From: Colocasia esculenta
Lineage: Eukaryota; Streptophyta; Magnoliopsida; Alismatales; Araceae
Reading direction: 5' to 3'
NCBI GenBank assembly: GCA_014218235.1
Contig: CM024763.1
Coordinates: 89,018,244 to 89,082,243 of the forward strand
Length of the DNA: 64,000 nucleotides
Shown: one piece after another, positions 24,013 through 35,630 of the stretch
How the letters are laid out: each line of letters opens with the position of its first letter
How positions within the stretch are numbered: position 1 is the first letter of the stretch
Translations under genes and position numbers: made by a program
Notes under the pieces: generated by a model
The model's input: only the letters and a program-made list of their open reading frames with translations
Databases searched by the model: none
What the model was told of the DNA's origin: nothing

Positions 24013-24099
24013 CCTAGGTTTACTTGGTCTGCACAACTGCCCGAGATTCCTTCCCATTAAGCATCCTCTCCTCGGCCATGCAACGTATGGGGCCATTCC

Positions 24100-25065
24100 C
24101 AATGGGCAAATGGGCCACCTTGGCACCCCCTTGACCCAGTAAAAGTCCTACATGGCCCCCTCTCATTGGTTCAAGCCTTAACACATGGATTGCCACATAT
24201 TTAAGTGTGTTTCTTCACACTTGAGCATCCAATGCTCATTAGCTCCGCCCCCATTGCTTATATAGGTCACTCCTTGGCCTTCTAAGTGAGGGGGGAGATG
24301 CTGGACGAGCTAGTGCATATTGTTTTGAGAGAAGAGAGAGAAAAGTGACTTGAGAGCTTCCACCTTTGCTTTCTCTCATTCTCACAACCCTTGGAGCGTC
24401 CAGGAGGCTTCACCACAAGCTAGAGGAGCCCACAAAGGAGCCAAACAAGGTGAAACACGAGGATCATCTCCTCTTCTTCCTTTCTTTCCTTTCCTTCCAT
24501 CTCTAGCTTTGTATGCCACACAGACACACATTCACACTCTAGGCACATAGTGCACCTCCCAACACACCAAAAGGGGTTTTCCAACTAAAAAAACGGAGGG
24601 AAGAAGGGTGGTCATAACACTTGTCCACCCCTCTTCTCAAGCCCACAACCGGTACGGGGCTCTCCTTTTGGGCTTTCTCTTTTCGTTTTGGACATTTACT
24701 ACACTGCATTTAGGTCTAATAGAGTCTTCTCTTTGTTGCAGGGACACCTAAATGAGACCGTGGAGCTTCCTCTCTTTGGCCGGCCGAAGAAAGGAAAGTT
24801 GAAGTTCCATCACCATCCGCTACACGAGGCTACATCACCGGCGCGATCTAAGCACCTCCTTGGGCACAGGTAAGGCCCTGGCGATCACATCCCGTCCATT
24901 ACTTTGCGGGTTTCTTCCTCCTTCTCTCTAGTCAACTTGGTCAAACAGGGAGTCAAAGAGGTCAACCAGCAACCTTCTACGCCAACGAGGGAGCACAACA
25001 ACGTTCGCAGAACCTCCGGAGCTACCACGCATAGTGGGGATGCAGAATGGAGCGTCCACAACTCT
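24100..25065 (+). repeat. 5' LTR of element D (left border unresolved)
   Basis: Plus-strand sequence with a TATA-like box at 24259, followed by a transcribed-looking leader and, just after 25065, an Arg-type PBS. A TG terminus could not be fixed, so the start is approximate. No long repeat of this LTR appears elsewhere in the window, so the 3' LTR of D is not visible. Confidence 0.5.
24259..24264 (+). promoter_or_regulatory. Putative TATA box of LTR D
   Basis: TATATA in the context TTGCTTATATAGGTCACTCC, about 800 bp upstream of the PBS. Called from sequence and position only. Confidence 0.45.
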
Positions 25066-25069
25066 TCTT

Positions 25070-25087
25070 TGGCGATCACGGTGGGAC
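25070..25087 (+). other. PBS of element D (tRNA-Arg type)
   Basis: TGGCGATCACGGTGGGAC is the complement of a tRNA 3' end reading GTCCCACCGTGATCGCCA, which fits plant tRNA-Arg-like ends, as used by Tat/Ogre-type gypsy elements. It differs from the Met-type PBS of A, B, E, F and H. Confidence 0.65.
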
Positions 25088-25633
25088 AACTACTACTGCC
25101 ACTATCTTTAGTCTACATTCAGGTAGACGGCTAGCGATCATGCCATTTAACAGGTAAATGTCCACTCTTCCTGTCGTTGAGTTCCTCTTAACGTCCATAT
25201 CCACCGCCGTTTACTTCCTATGAGCGTCCATCGATCACGCTGAACGTCAACTGGTTTGCCGTTTACTTCCCACATGCTTGTTTTCGGCTTGTTTTGATTT
25301 GTTTTTCTTTCTGTTTGCTCCTGTCTGATTTCTAACGGTCCTGAGTTACAAGGTGGGGCCTTATTCTCTTATTTTCTAGCTTCCCCACACATTTTAGGAT
25401 AGCCCCTCCTTGATTCACAACCTTTTATGCGGGGATTCCCTCTCGGGTAAATTGGGTTGGCTTCAAGGAGAACTCTATAAGTCCCTAAATTCTGTGGATT
25501 CCCTCACGGTACGGGGCAGGAGGACATTTCACTTTCCCATTTAGTCTGCCTATTCACCCGGGTTTGAGTAAGGATTGAGAGAATCAGCCTTTTCCAAGCT
25601 TAATTAACACACAACATGAACATCTAAAAATTT
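25088..25633 (+). other. Leader of element D
   Basis: Untranslated stretch between PBS and gag. It holds a GCCGTTTAC / GACGTCAAC / CGTCCATCGATC word cluster (about 25170-25265). No ORF of note. Confidence 0.5.
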
Positions 25634-26879
25634 TTGGGATGTTGTTTGATAACATTGTTTGGTAGAAATCCAATTTCTCCTAATAACAGTGTAGTTATCA
25701 ACTTAACCATCTTAAAATCAATAGGTTATGTGTTGATAATGGACTCTTGGTTGAATTCCGTCAATATGTCTAATAATCTGGCATTTGAATATGATGATAA
25801 TATCCATGATGAATTTGCCGGAATGGTTAATTCTAATATTCAACATGAAGAATCGGTTCAATCCTCCTCTCAAGCTGACAATGAGGAGGTAAGTTTGAGG
25901 GTCAACCCCACATTTACTCAAGAAATCCAAGATGACTTCGAATTCTCCAAACTCATGTCCCACTGTTCGCCCGAGGACATCATTTCAATGCTTTCCAAGC
26001 ATACCGTCCGGGCAATGGCTCTCGATCTCCATCACCATCTCCTTTTCATGCTTCTTCATCTAGGCCCATTCCTAGGCCGGTCACCCCATCCCGGGTCCCC
26101 ATCTCCACTCCTATTCCTCCTCCTACTCCTTTACCTACTACCATTCCAACTCCTCTCTCTGTCTATCCACCTTATGTCCAACCCACACCCCCTACTCAAG
26201 GGTCTTGTTAGGAAGCTCTTAGCCGAGTCTTTGTCCCTCTCCAAGCCTCACTCCCTCCAAAACTACTGCAAGCTCCCCAATGCCTACTTTCCTCTGGGTT
26301 TCAAGGCCCCGAAATACCACAAGTATGACGGGACCACCGACCCCTAATTCCATCTTTCTGGCTTCACCATGGATTCCCACCAGTGGCTATACGATTGGGT
26401 CCTCTTAGTTCACCTCTTCCAACAATCGTTAGAAGGGGAGGCTTTGAGGTGGTTCACCTCCTTACCCACATCGGACCTTGTTAACTTTGACATAGTCACC
26501 GAATGCTTCATCTCCCACTTCTCTTACATGGACACCCAAGTCCCTACACTTCCGGACTTGGTGGCGGAAAAGATGAGGCTCGATGAAGACATTGTCACAT
26601 TCGTCAACCTATGGAGATCCATGGTTCAAGGGCCGACTTCCCCATCCCAGAGTCCCAAGCCATAACAATGATAGTCACTAACACCACCCCTTTGCTCAGA
26701 TCTATATTGATGCTTAGCGAGTTCCCCTCCTTCGCACATCTTTACAACTGAGCTAGGGTGATCCAAAATAAATCAAGGACTCCTCTCTTCCGCCATTCTT
26801 TGAATGGAAGCCCAAGGGATGTACGGCTCCCGTGGCACCACCCACTGAGGGGGTGATCGTCAATGAGTCCCTTAATGTC
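25634..26879 (+). pseudogene. gag of element D, proximal part (Tat/Ogre-like)
   Basis: The N-terminal part is acidic (SSQADNEEVSLRVNPTFTQE), followed by a proline-rich stretch that reads correctly only in another frame (about 26010-26200), then the conserved capsid start GFKAPKYHKYDGTTDP. After one stop come LLVHLFQQSLEGEALRWFTS, the FISHFSYMDTQ region, and in a third frame ESQAITMIVTNTTPLL and KGCTAPVAPPTEGV. KAPKYxKYxGTxDP and ALRWFxxL are hallmarks of Tat/Ogre/Athila-type gag. The reading is interrupted at 26880 by element E and resumes in frame at 35631 (QPLRPPNKPSNPP). At least three frameshifts or stops make it non-functional as written. Confidence 0.85.
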
Positions 26880-29861
26880 TGTAACGACCCTCTCATATCG
26901 GTACGGTTCCACCACCCACGTCGATATAAAAGGTATCACTACAGTGGGACATTTACCCAACACTAGAACGATAGGCTGAAACATACACAAATATAATATA
27001 TCTCAAGACAGCGGAATTTAAAGAACTGAAAAGAAATTTTATTCCATCATCCCACATTCTATTCACAGTCCGTATAGAAAGAAAGAGAGCTAATTTTCCA
27101 TAACTGAATTAAAATAAATACATTGTCCACAAGAGACTACGCAGAGTCTTTATTACATACTATGAAGAAATGAAAATTTCGAATGCTAACTCCACAACAT
27201 ATCTCCTACTCTCGCTCCGAGTCACTCCTAACGATCTCCTCGGAAGAAGTAGAAACGTCTGCACCTGTACGCCGAAGCAAGAATGAGTTCAAAAGAACTC
27301 AACAAGTAACACCAGCACACTAAACATACATGCATCAAGTAATATCCATACTCTTAAGCTACATCATTTACACGTAATGCATGGAAGTGACAATTTCTCA
27401 AACAAAAGCCTATTCATGATTTCTACACGTTTTTCACTACCAATAAACAAATCCTATTACATGCTTTCTACACTTTTCACTAAGCTAAATTGATTTCATT
27501 CAATCATTCATAAGCCACATGTTGATCATTTTACACAATATTTACACATTTCATAACAACTAATTTAACATGAATTCTAAGGCAATTTTACACATAGTTA
27601 ACACATTCATATTAGTGAAAAGCTCGCTGTTTTACTACTATCATGTCACATTCATAAGAAACTTATCATTTTGCATGCTTCATAAGAATTTTATGAACAC
27701 ATATTCACTTACACAGGTTCCCAATTACACACTTTCACTTTCACTAAACACAATTTCACTTTCACTTAATGCCGTGACACATAGCCCAAACCACTTAGAA
27801 GGACACACACTAATCACATCACATATCAATCACCTAGGCATTCAAGTGATTAATCTTAGTTACTGCGCAGAACCGAGGAGAAGCACTCTCCACCCTAACC
27901 AGCGATACTTGTTCGCCTCCAAGATTTAATCCAATGCCCATGGGACATCACACACTTTGAACCTTCCCGTGGGGACTTTACCACAGTACAGTTCCACAGC
28001 CCTCTAAGGTAGCAGTGTCACACATTGGCACATTAATACATTTTCTCAATTCAACACTTCTAAACACAAAAATAATCACGCATTCATCTCATGTTCATAC
28101 ATTTACCTTCTTCAGTATTACCTAGCATGGGTACTACTGTTTTCAGTATTAATCGGAATTTTTTTTTTTTACAACAATCCTAATCATGCTGAAATTTTTG
28201 CATAATTAAACATTATCATATTAGCATGTATCAATTATTAATACCTAACATAAAACAAGTTTATATAGCTACTGTCATCTGTTCAATACAAAACTTTAAC
28301 CAGAAATGCCATCAAAGCTTAACCATCATGCATACCAAAATTTGCGTTTTTCTGAGTTACACATATTTTCTGAAAATTCTAACAGTGATGATATCAACTG
28401 TAAAAATAGTCAAACTGATACAATTTTTTCATTATTCGAATTCATAATTTATTCATACATGAATACTGACAGGGCAAGCTTTATCACAATTTTCAGGGAT
28501 TTAACTAGTTTCACAAAAATTCTTAACTTTTATGCAGTGAATAGACATGTTAACTATTTTTAAGTTCAGAAATTTTAATAAACTGTCCAGATATTATAAA
28601 TTGCTCAAATTTTATATCATGCATCAAATCTTATGAAAAATGTACAAAAAATTTATGACACTTAATTTCTACACATAATTCATGAACGACATTTTCAAGA
28701 TTAACATTCTATTTGTACACATTCCAAAAATTCAATAATTAGTGGAAATTTCAGAAATGCACAATAACTTACAGTACATCCGAACATATATATTTACATA
28801 TTATGTAAAATTTACCGTATATCTTCATGCGGAAAAAACTCGAAAACTAGTTCATATAAGGACAGACTTGCTCACTGTTGCAGTCTGAAGAACTACGGCG
28901 CAAGGGTGGCCGTCTATAGGTTAACGGCATTAGATGATGCCGCCAACACATGATATTAGCAGCAAGGGATCTTGCCGTAATATCCTTTCTGCAGAACACA
29001 GACTGAAAGCCAATAAATCACTTGAAAGGGGGGTTCCAGGACACGAGAAAAATCTGAGAAATTCCTGGGACATACTAGACACATGTAGGGTTAATGTGTA
29101 TGGGGTACTTGCCTTCTGTAAAATCTACCAATGACGATTAATCCGGAGATGCTCTCTCCTCGGCCTGTGCCAAAGGTCTCAAATCCCTCCTTCTTCGGAT
29201 CTTCTTGATCTTCACAGCACACCAGTGTGGGGAGTCGTTTCCGGGTGTTCAAGGTCGACACCAGTTGATGTAGATTGCCAGACGAAGCCTCCCGAAGCCG
29301 GATCTTTCAGGTTCAAGTTAGGGTTTTGCTTAGAGAAGATAGGTTTTGACCCAAGAGCCAAAGGGATGGATCTGGCCGAAATTTGGATATTATAAAGGGT
29401 TGGGGGTCAGATCGGTTAAAGGGGCAAGTCTCAGAGCCGTTAGGAAGGGTTTCCCAAACAAGAGGCTCAATTTCCGGAGGCGTTTCCGGATCTGAAAACG
29501 TAACAGATCTGCGATATTGGCGTCCATATCCATGGTCGCCTATCCAAAAATGGGCATCCATCGATATTGCCGTCTACCTTGGTCAGCATCAGCCGATGTG
29601 GACGCCGCCTGGCCGACAAAACTCACTTTAATTATGCAGAATTTATAATACTACACACTTAAATATATATATCTTATTATATATATATATATTATATATA
29701 TATAGATAATATATGTACTTGAATATACTATGTACATTTCAATAATACATTCATACAATTTATATCTAAATACTTATATACAATAATCATACATCAATAG
29801 TATACACTTTATACACACATACATTTACTTAACAAACAAGGTGAAAATCAAGGGCCTTACA
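26880..29861 (-). repeat. LTR E1 (3' LTR)
   Basis: TGTAACGACCC...GGGCCTTACA, 2982 bp. Contains the box shared with H and I (27831-28022), two GCCG word clusters (about 28893-28983 and 29519-29620) on either side of a TATAATA-like word on the minus strand (near 29395), and an AT dinucleotide tract at about 29665-29705. Confidence 0.92.
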
Positions 29862-29876
29862 CACTCTCCCCCTTAA
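29862..29876 (-). other. Polypurine tract of element E
   Basis: Minus-strand CTTTAAGGGGGAGAGTG directly precedes LTR start TGTAAGGCCC. Confidence 0.75.
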
Positions 29877-29906
29877 AGAAACTTCGTTCTCAAAGTTAGA
29901 CTGACA

Positions 29907-30080
29907 CTACTCAAACAACTGAGGATATTTCTTGTTCATTGCATCCTCAAGCTCCCAAGTAGCCTCCTCTCGCGAGAAGTTACGCCATAAGACCTTTACT
30001 GACGCAATGCTCTTGTTTCGGAGATGTTGAACCTTCCGATCAAGAATAGCTACCGGTGCTCTACATAATAAAGATCTGGC
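29907..30080 (-). pseudogene. Chromodomain at integrase C-terminus, element E
   Basis: Minus-strand reading gives VAILDRKVQHLRNKSIASVK, then VLWRNFSREEATWELEDAMN and a KKYPQLFE end. The LRNK-x-I-x-x-VKVLWRN and EEATWE motifs identify the chromodomain of Tekay/Del-type chromoviruses, thought to help target insertion to particular chromatin. It is frameshifted relative to the preceding integrase part (30255-30061). The stop after LFE is the natural end of pol. Confidence 0.85.
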
Positions 30081-31253
30081 TGGATCTCCATGGCTCATGG
30101 CTAATAACATGAGACGGATCTCTGACATACTTCCTGAGCATAGATACGTGAAAAACAGGATGAACGCTAGCCAAAGCTGGTGGTAAAGCTAGCTCATATG
30201 CCACGTTGCCCAATCGTCGGAGAATCTCATACGGGCCAATGAACCTAGGGCTCAACTTACTATGCCTGCCAAATCTAACTACACCTCGCGTAGGCGAATC
30301 TTTAAAAAGACATGTTCACCTACCTCGAACTCTAGATCCTTCCTCCTGTTGTCGGAATAACTTTTCTGCCTATCCTGTGCCGCAACAAGTCTCTTCCTAA
30401 TGAGCTGGACCTTATCCGAAGTCTCCTGAACCAATCTCCGGACCGATCAACTGCCTATCAACGGTCCCCTCCCAACACAAAGGAGATCTGCAAGGCCTAC
30501 ATATAAAGCCTCAAATGGAGCCATGCCAATGCTCGCATGAAAACTGTTGTTATATGCAAACTCCACTAGAGGTAAATGGCGCTCCCATCATCCTTCCAAT
30601 CCAGCACACAAGCCCTCAACATATCCTCAGCATCTGGATAGTCCTCTCGGGACTGTCCATCTGTCTGGGGATGAAATGCTGAACTGAGTTTCAGCTCGAA
30701 CCTAACGCATCCTGAAGACCCTTCCATAGCCTCGAAGTAAATCTCGGATCTCGATCCGAAATAATAGACTCGGTACTCTATGCAATCTAATAATACTACT
30801 AACGTACAGTCTATCTAAAATCTCTACTGACTGCTTCTTCTTCATAGGCAAGAAATGCGCAGTCTTCGAGAATCGATCTACCACTACCCAAAATCGAGTC
30901 ATTACCTCGTCTAGATCGAGGCAAACCCGTAACAAAATCCATAGTGACAGCTTCCCACTTCCAAATGGGATTTCCATCTTCTGCATAAGACCAGATGGTC
31001 GCTGCCGCTCGGCCTTCACTTGCTTGCATACTAGACATCTAGACACAAACTCGGCTACATCCTTCTTCATGCCAGACCACCAAAACGATCTCTTTAAATC
31101 CTGGTACATCTTAGTGTTACCCTGATGAATAGAGAATCTAGATATGAGTTCTGCTAAAACATGCTCACGAACATCTAAACATCTGGAAACACAGACACGA
31201 TGATGGAATCTAATCACACCATCTTCATCACGAGCAATACCCGCTTTGCCCAC
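30081..31253 (-). pseudogene. Integrase of element E
   Basis: 31253-30702 covers the zinc-binding region (SIHQGNTKMYQDLKRSFWW, GMKKDVAEFVSRCLVCKQVK) and the catalytic core, with the first Asp in VTMDFVTGLPRSRRG (in a second frame, about 30940) and VVVDRFSKTAHFLPM. The second Asp region appears in shifted frame as LLFRIEIRD, where SDRDPRF would be expected. The first His of the HHCC site is not recognisable. 30255-30081 carries FIGPYEILRRLGNVAYELAL, the GPY/F module typical of these integrases. At least four frameshifts. Integrase joins cDNA to the host chromosome. Confidence 0.87.
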
Positions 31254-31880
31254 TAACTCTTGGAGTCTAGGGTCGGCTTTCTGATGCTCTTCACTTCATC
31301 TAACACCGATGACCTAATGGACAGCTGAGCCACAAAAGCTCGGCATAATAATGGCTCCAACTCGGTCATCGAACACGCTGCATCGTCCAACATCTTCCAG
31401 TCCTGCTGGAGAGATGACCTCTTTCTACTAAGGGCATCTGCTACGACATTCGCCTTTCCAGGATGATACTGTGAGATCGAAGTCATAGTCCTTCAGGAAT
31501 TCAATCCATCTCTTGCCTAAGGTTTTAATTCTTTTTGGGAGAAAGATACTTTAGGCTCTGTGATCAGTGACAACTCAAATCTGACACCAATAAAGATAGT
31601 GCCTAGATCTTCAGTGCATGAACCACTGCCGCAAGCTCAAGATCATGAGTTGGAAGTTTCGCTCATTGCTCCTTCAATTGTCTCGAAGCATATGTACTAC
31701 CCTTCCTTGCTGCATCAATACACAGCCAAGACCAATCCGAGATGCATCCGTGTACATAGCAAAATCCTCTACACCGCTCGGTAGAACTAACACAGGGGCC
31801 GATGTGAGTTTGGTCTTCAATAATTGAAAACTACTCTCACACTCCTCGGGACCAGACAAACTTCACTCCCTTCCTGGGTC
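31254..31880 (-). pseudogene. RNase H region of element E
   Basis: 31859-31674 reads CESSFQLLKTKLTSAPVLVL and AMYTDASRIGLGCVLMQQG, the N-terminal RNase H motif. 31486-31253 ends the domain with YHPGKANVVADALSRK, the standard bridge to integrase. Frame changes lie in between. It would remove the RNA strand during cDNA synthesis. Confidence 0.87.
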
Positions 31881-32500
31881 AGCTGAGTCAATGGAGCGAC
31901 GATGGATGAAAATCCCTCAATAAAACGCCGATAGTAACCCGCCAGACCAAGAAAAACTCCGAATCTCCGAAGGAGTCTTGGGACTCTCCCATCCATAACA
32001 GCTTGGGATTTCGCTGGGTCACTGCTACACCAGCACCAGAGATAACATGCCAAGGAAATGAACACGAGCATCCAAAAATCGCACTTGCTGAATTTTGCAT
32101 ACAGCTTGTGCTCACGGAGAACTTCTAACACTATCCCAAATGCTGACAATGGGTGGCCTCATCTGGAGAGTAGACCAGCACGTCATCGATGAAGACTACA
32201 ACAAAACTATCTAGATAGGGTCTAAACACCCTGTTCATGAGATCCATGAACGCTGCAGGGGCGTTGGTTAGACCAAACGGAAGGACCAAAAACTCATAAT
32301 GTCCATAACGGGTTCTAATGCCGTCTTGGACACATCCTCACTCCTAATCCTCAACTGATGATAGCCAGAATGCAGTCGATCTTAGAAAAAGACCGATGCA
32401 TTCTGTAGCTGGTCAAACAAATCATCAATCCAAGGTAAGGGATACCTGTTCTTTACCGTCACTGGTTTAGCTTTCTATAATCAATGCATAACCGAAGTGA
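31881..32500 (-). pseudogene. Reverse transcriptase of element E, N-terminus lost
   Basis: Minus-strand pieces include CIDYRKLNQ-like sequence near 32480, a GLTNAPAAF-type stretch near 32260, the F-I-D-D catalytic box near 32185 followed by VLVYS, EVLREHKLYAKFSKCDFW, and FLGLAGYYRRFIEGFSSI. Upstream of about 32500 the coding sequence stops and only about 130 bp of leader separates it from the PBS. Many indels. Confidence 0.85.
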
Positions 32501-32631
32501 CCCATACTTCTCCATTTAGAAACTAAACTATCTAAATTCTAACTAATTACTTATCTATGTGGACAATCTACACTGACTTAGTATACAATGAAGATGATGG
32601 TATATGCATATTTATGTAAATTTCAGCCTGA

Positions 32632-32644
32632 TTCTCTGATACAA
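32632..32644 (-). other. PBS of element E
   Basis: Minus-strand TTGTATCAGAGAATC, a Met-type PBS with mismatches, 4-5 bases inside LTR E2. Confidence 0.65.
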
Positions 32645-32648
32645 TCTC

Positions 32649-35431
32649 TGTAACGACCCTCTCATATCGGTACGGTTCCACCAACCACGTCGATATAAAA
32701 GGTATCACTACAGTGGGACATTTACCCAACACTAGAACGATAGGCTGAAACATACACAAATATAATATATCTCAAGACAGCGGAATTTAAAGAACTGAAA
32801 GAAATTTTATCCATCATCCACATTCTATTCACAGTCCGTATAGAAAGAAAGAGAGCTAATTTTCCATAACTGAATTAAAATAAATACATTGTCCACAAGA
32901 GACTACGCAGAGTCTTATTACATACTATGAAGAAATGAAATTTCGAATGCTAACTCCACAACAATATCTCCTACTCTCGCTCCGAGTCGCTCCTAACGAT
33001 CTCCTCGGAAGAAGTAGAACGTCTGCACCTGTACGCCGAAGCAAGAATGAGTTCAAAAGAACTCAACAAGTAACACCAGCACACTAAACATACATGCATC
33101 AAGTAATATCCATACTCTTAAGCTACATCATTTACACGTAATGCATGGAAGTGACAATTTCTCAAACAAAAGCCTATTCATGATTTCTACACGTTTTCAC
33201 TACAATAAACAAATCCTATACATGCTTTCTAAACTTTTCACTAAGCTAAATTGATTTCATTCAATCATTCATAAGCCACATGTGATCATTTTACACAATA
33301 TTTACACTTTCATACACAACTAATTTAACATGAATTCTAACATGAATTCTAAGCAATTTTACACATAGTTAACACATTCATATTAGTGAAAAGCTCGTTT
33401 GTTTTACTACTATCATGTCACATTCATAAGAAACTTATCATTTTGCATGCTTTCATAAGAATTTTATGAACACATATCACTTACACAGGTTCCCAATTTA
33501 CACACTTTCACTTTCACTTAAACACAATTTCACTTTCACTTAATGCCGTGACACATAGCCCAAATCACTTTAGAAGGACACACACTAATCACATCACATA
33601 TCAATCACCTAGGCATCCAGTGATTAATCTTAGTTACTGCACAGAACCGGGAGAAGCACTCTCCACCCTAACCAGCGATACTTGGTTCGCCTCCAGGATT
33701 TAATCCAATGCCCATGGGACATCACACACTTTGAACCTTCCCGTGGGGACTTTACCACAGTACAGTTCCACAGCCCTCTAAGGTAGCAGTGTCACACATT
33801 GGCACATTAATACATTTTCTCAATTTCAACACATTCTAAACACAAAATAATCACGCATTCATCTCATATTCATACATTTACCTTCTTCAGTATTACCTAG
33901 CATGGTACTACTGTTTTTAGTATTATCAGATTTTTTTTTTGCAACAATCCTAATCATGCTGAAATTTTTGCATAATTAAACATTTATCATATTAGCATGT
34001 ATCAATTATTAATAACTAACATAAAAAACGTTTGTATAGCAACTGTCATCTGTTCATTACAAAAATTTAACCAGAAATCCATCACAGCTTATCCATCATA
34101 CATACCAAAATTTGCATTTTTATGAGTTACACATATTTTCTGAAAATTCTAACAGTGATGATATCAACTGTAAAAATAGTCAAACTGATACAATTTTTCA
34201 TTATTCGAATTCATAATTTATTCATACATGAATACTGACAGTACAAGCTTTATCACAATTTTCAGGGATTAACTAGTTTCGCAAAAATTCTTAACTTTTA
34301 TGCAGTGAATAGACATGTTAACTATTTTTCAGTTCAGAAAATTTAATAAACTGTCCAGATATTATAAATTGCTCAAATTTTTATATCATGCATCAGATCT
34401 TATGAACAATGTACAGAAATTTATGACACTTAATTTCTACACATAATTCATGAACGACATTTTCCAAGATTAACATTCTATTGGCAACACATTCCAAAAT
34501 TCTAATAATTAGTGGAAATTTCAGAAATGCACAATAACTTACAGTACATCCGAACACATATATTTACATATTATGTAAAATTTACCGTATATCCTCATGC
34601 GGAAAAACTCGAAAACTATTTCATATAAGGACAAACTTGCTCACTGTTGCAGTCTAAAGAACTAGACGGCAAGGGGTGGCCGTCTATAGGTTAACGGCAT
34701 TAGATGATGCCGCCAACACATGATATTAGCAGCAAGGGATCTTGCCGTTAATATCCTGTCTGCAGAACACAGACTGAAAGCCAATAAATCACTTGAAAGG
34801 GGGTTCCAGGACACGAGAAAAATCTGAGAAAATTCCTGGGACATACTAGACACATGTAGGGTTAATGTGTATGGGGTACTTGCCTTCTGTAAAATCTACC
34901 AACGAAGATTTAAGCCGGAGAAGCCCTCCTCGGCCTGTGCCAAAGAGTCTCCAAATCCCTCCTTCGGATCTTCTGTTGATCTTCACAGTACACCAGCGTG
35001 GGAGTCGTTTCCGGATGTTCATGGTCGACACCAGTTGATGTAGATCGCCAGACGAAGCCTCCCGAAGCCGGATCTTTCAGGTTCAAGTTAGGGTTTTGCT
35101 TAGAGAAGATAGGTTTTTGACCCAAGAGCCAAAGGGATGGATCTGGCCGAAATTTGGATATTATAAAGGGTTGGGGGTCGGATCGGTTAAAGGGGCAAGT
35201 CTCAGAGCCGTTGGGAAGGGTTTCCCAAACAAGAGGCTCAATTTCCGGAGGCGTTTTCGGATCTGAAAACGTAACAGATCTGGGATATTGGCGTCCATAT
35301 CCATGGTCGCCTATCCAAAAATGGGCGTCCATCGATATTGCCGTCTACCCTTGGTCAGCGTCAGCCGATGTGTGACGCCGACTGCCGACAAAACTCACTT
35401 TAATTATGCAGAATTTATAATACTACACACT

Positions 35432-35469
<38 letters not shown>

Positions 35470-35625
35470 CATATATGTACTTGAATATACTATGTACATT
35501 TCAATAATACTAATTCATACAATTATATCGATAAATACTTATATACAATAATCATACATCAATAGTATACACTTATACACACATACATATACTTAACAAA
35601 CAAGGTGAAAATCAAGGGCCTTACA
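32649..35625 (-). repeat. LTR E2 (5' LTR)
   Basis: Second copy of LTR E, 2977 bp. It carries the same parts as E1: shared box at 33606-33793, GCCG word clusters at about 34660-34757 and 35290-35391, an AT dinucleotide tract at about 35432-35466, and a short ACATGAATTCTA direct repeat at about 33328-33354 that E1 has once. The minus-strand TATAATA near 35160 would be the promoter of E. Confidence 0.92.
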
Positions 35626-35630
35626 GTTGT

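Larger units (their letters stand above)
26880..35625 (-). mobile_element. Element E: chromovirus-type gypsy with 5' half deleted
   Basis: Two nearly identical LTRs (26880-29861, 32649-35625) flank a 2.79 kb interior, which from the PBS side holds RT, RNase H, integrase and chromodomain, then a purine tract. Gag, protease and the RT start are missing between the PBS (about 32632) and about 32500. Inserted into gag of element D: the D reading is continuous across it. Flanks ATGTC (left) and GTTGTC (right) give at best a 4-of-5 target duplication with a one-base slip. High LTR similarity suggests a recent insertion. The deletion leaves it unable to make particles itself. Confidence 0.9.

Noticed and set aside
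23911..24142. Short ORFs on both strands over the GCCG word cluster
   Set aside because: They overlap each other on opposite strands with no homology; the cluster is better explained as LTR sequence.
29313..29561. Open reading MDAHFWIGDHGYGRQY... repeated at 34910-35332
   Set aside because: Both copies lie in the same place in LTR E1 and E2; repetition reflects the LTR pair. No known domain, and it spans the GCCG cluster and TATA region.
26875..35630. Perfect target duplication for element E
   Set aside because: Flanks are ATGTC and GTTGT(C); only 4 of 5 bases match with a shift, so no perfect duplication is claimed.
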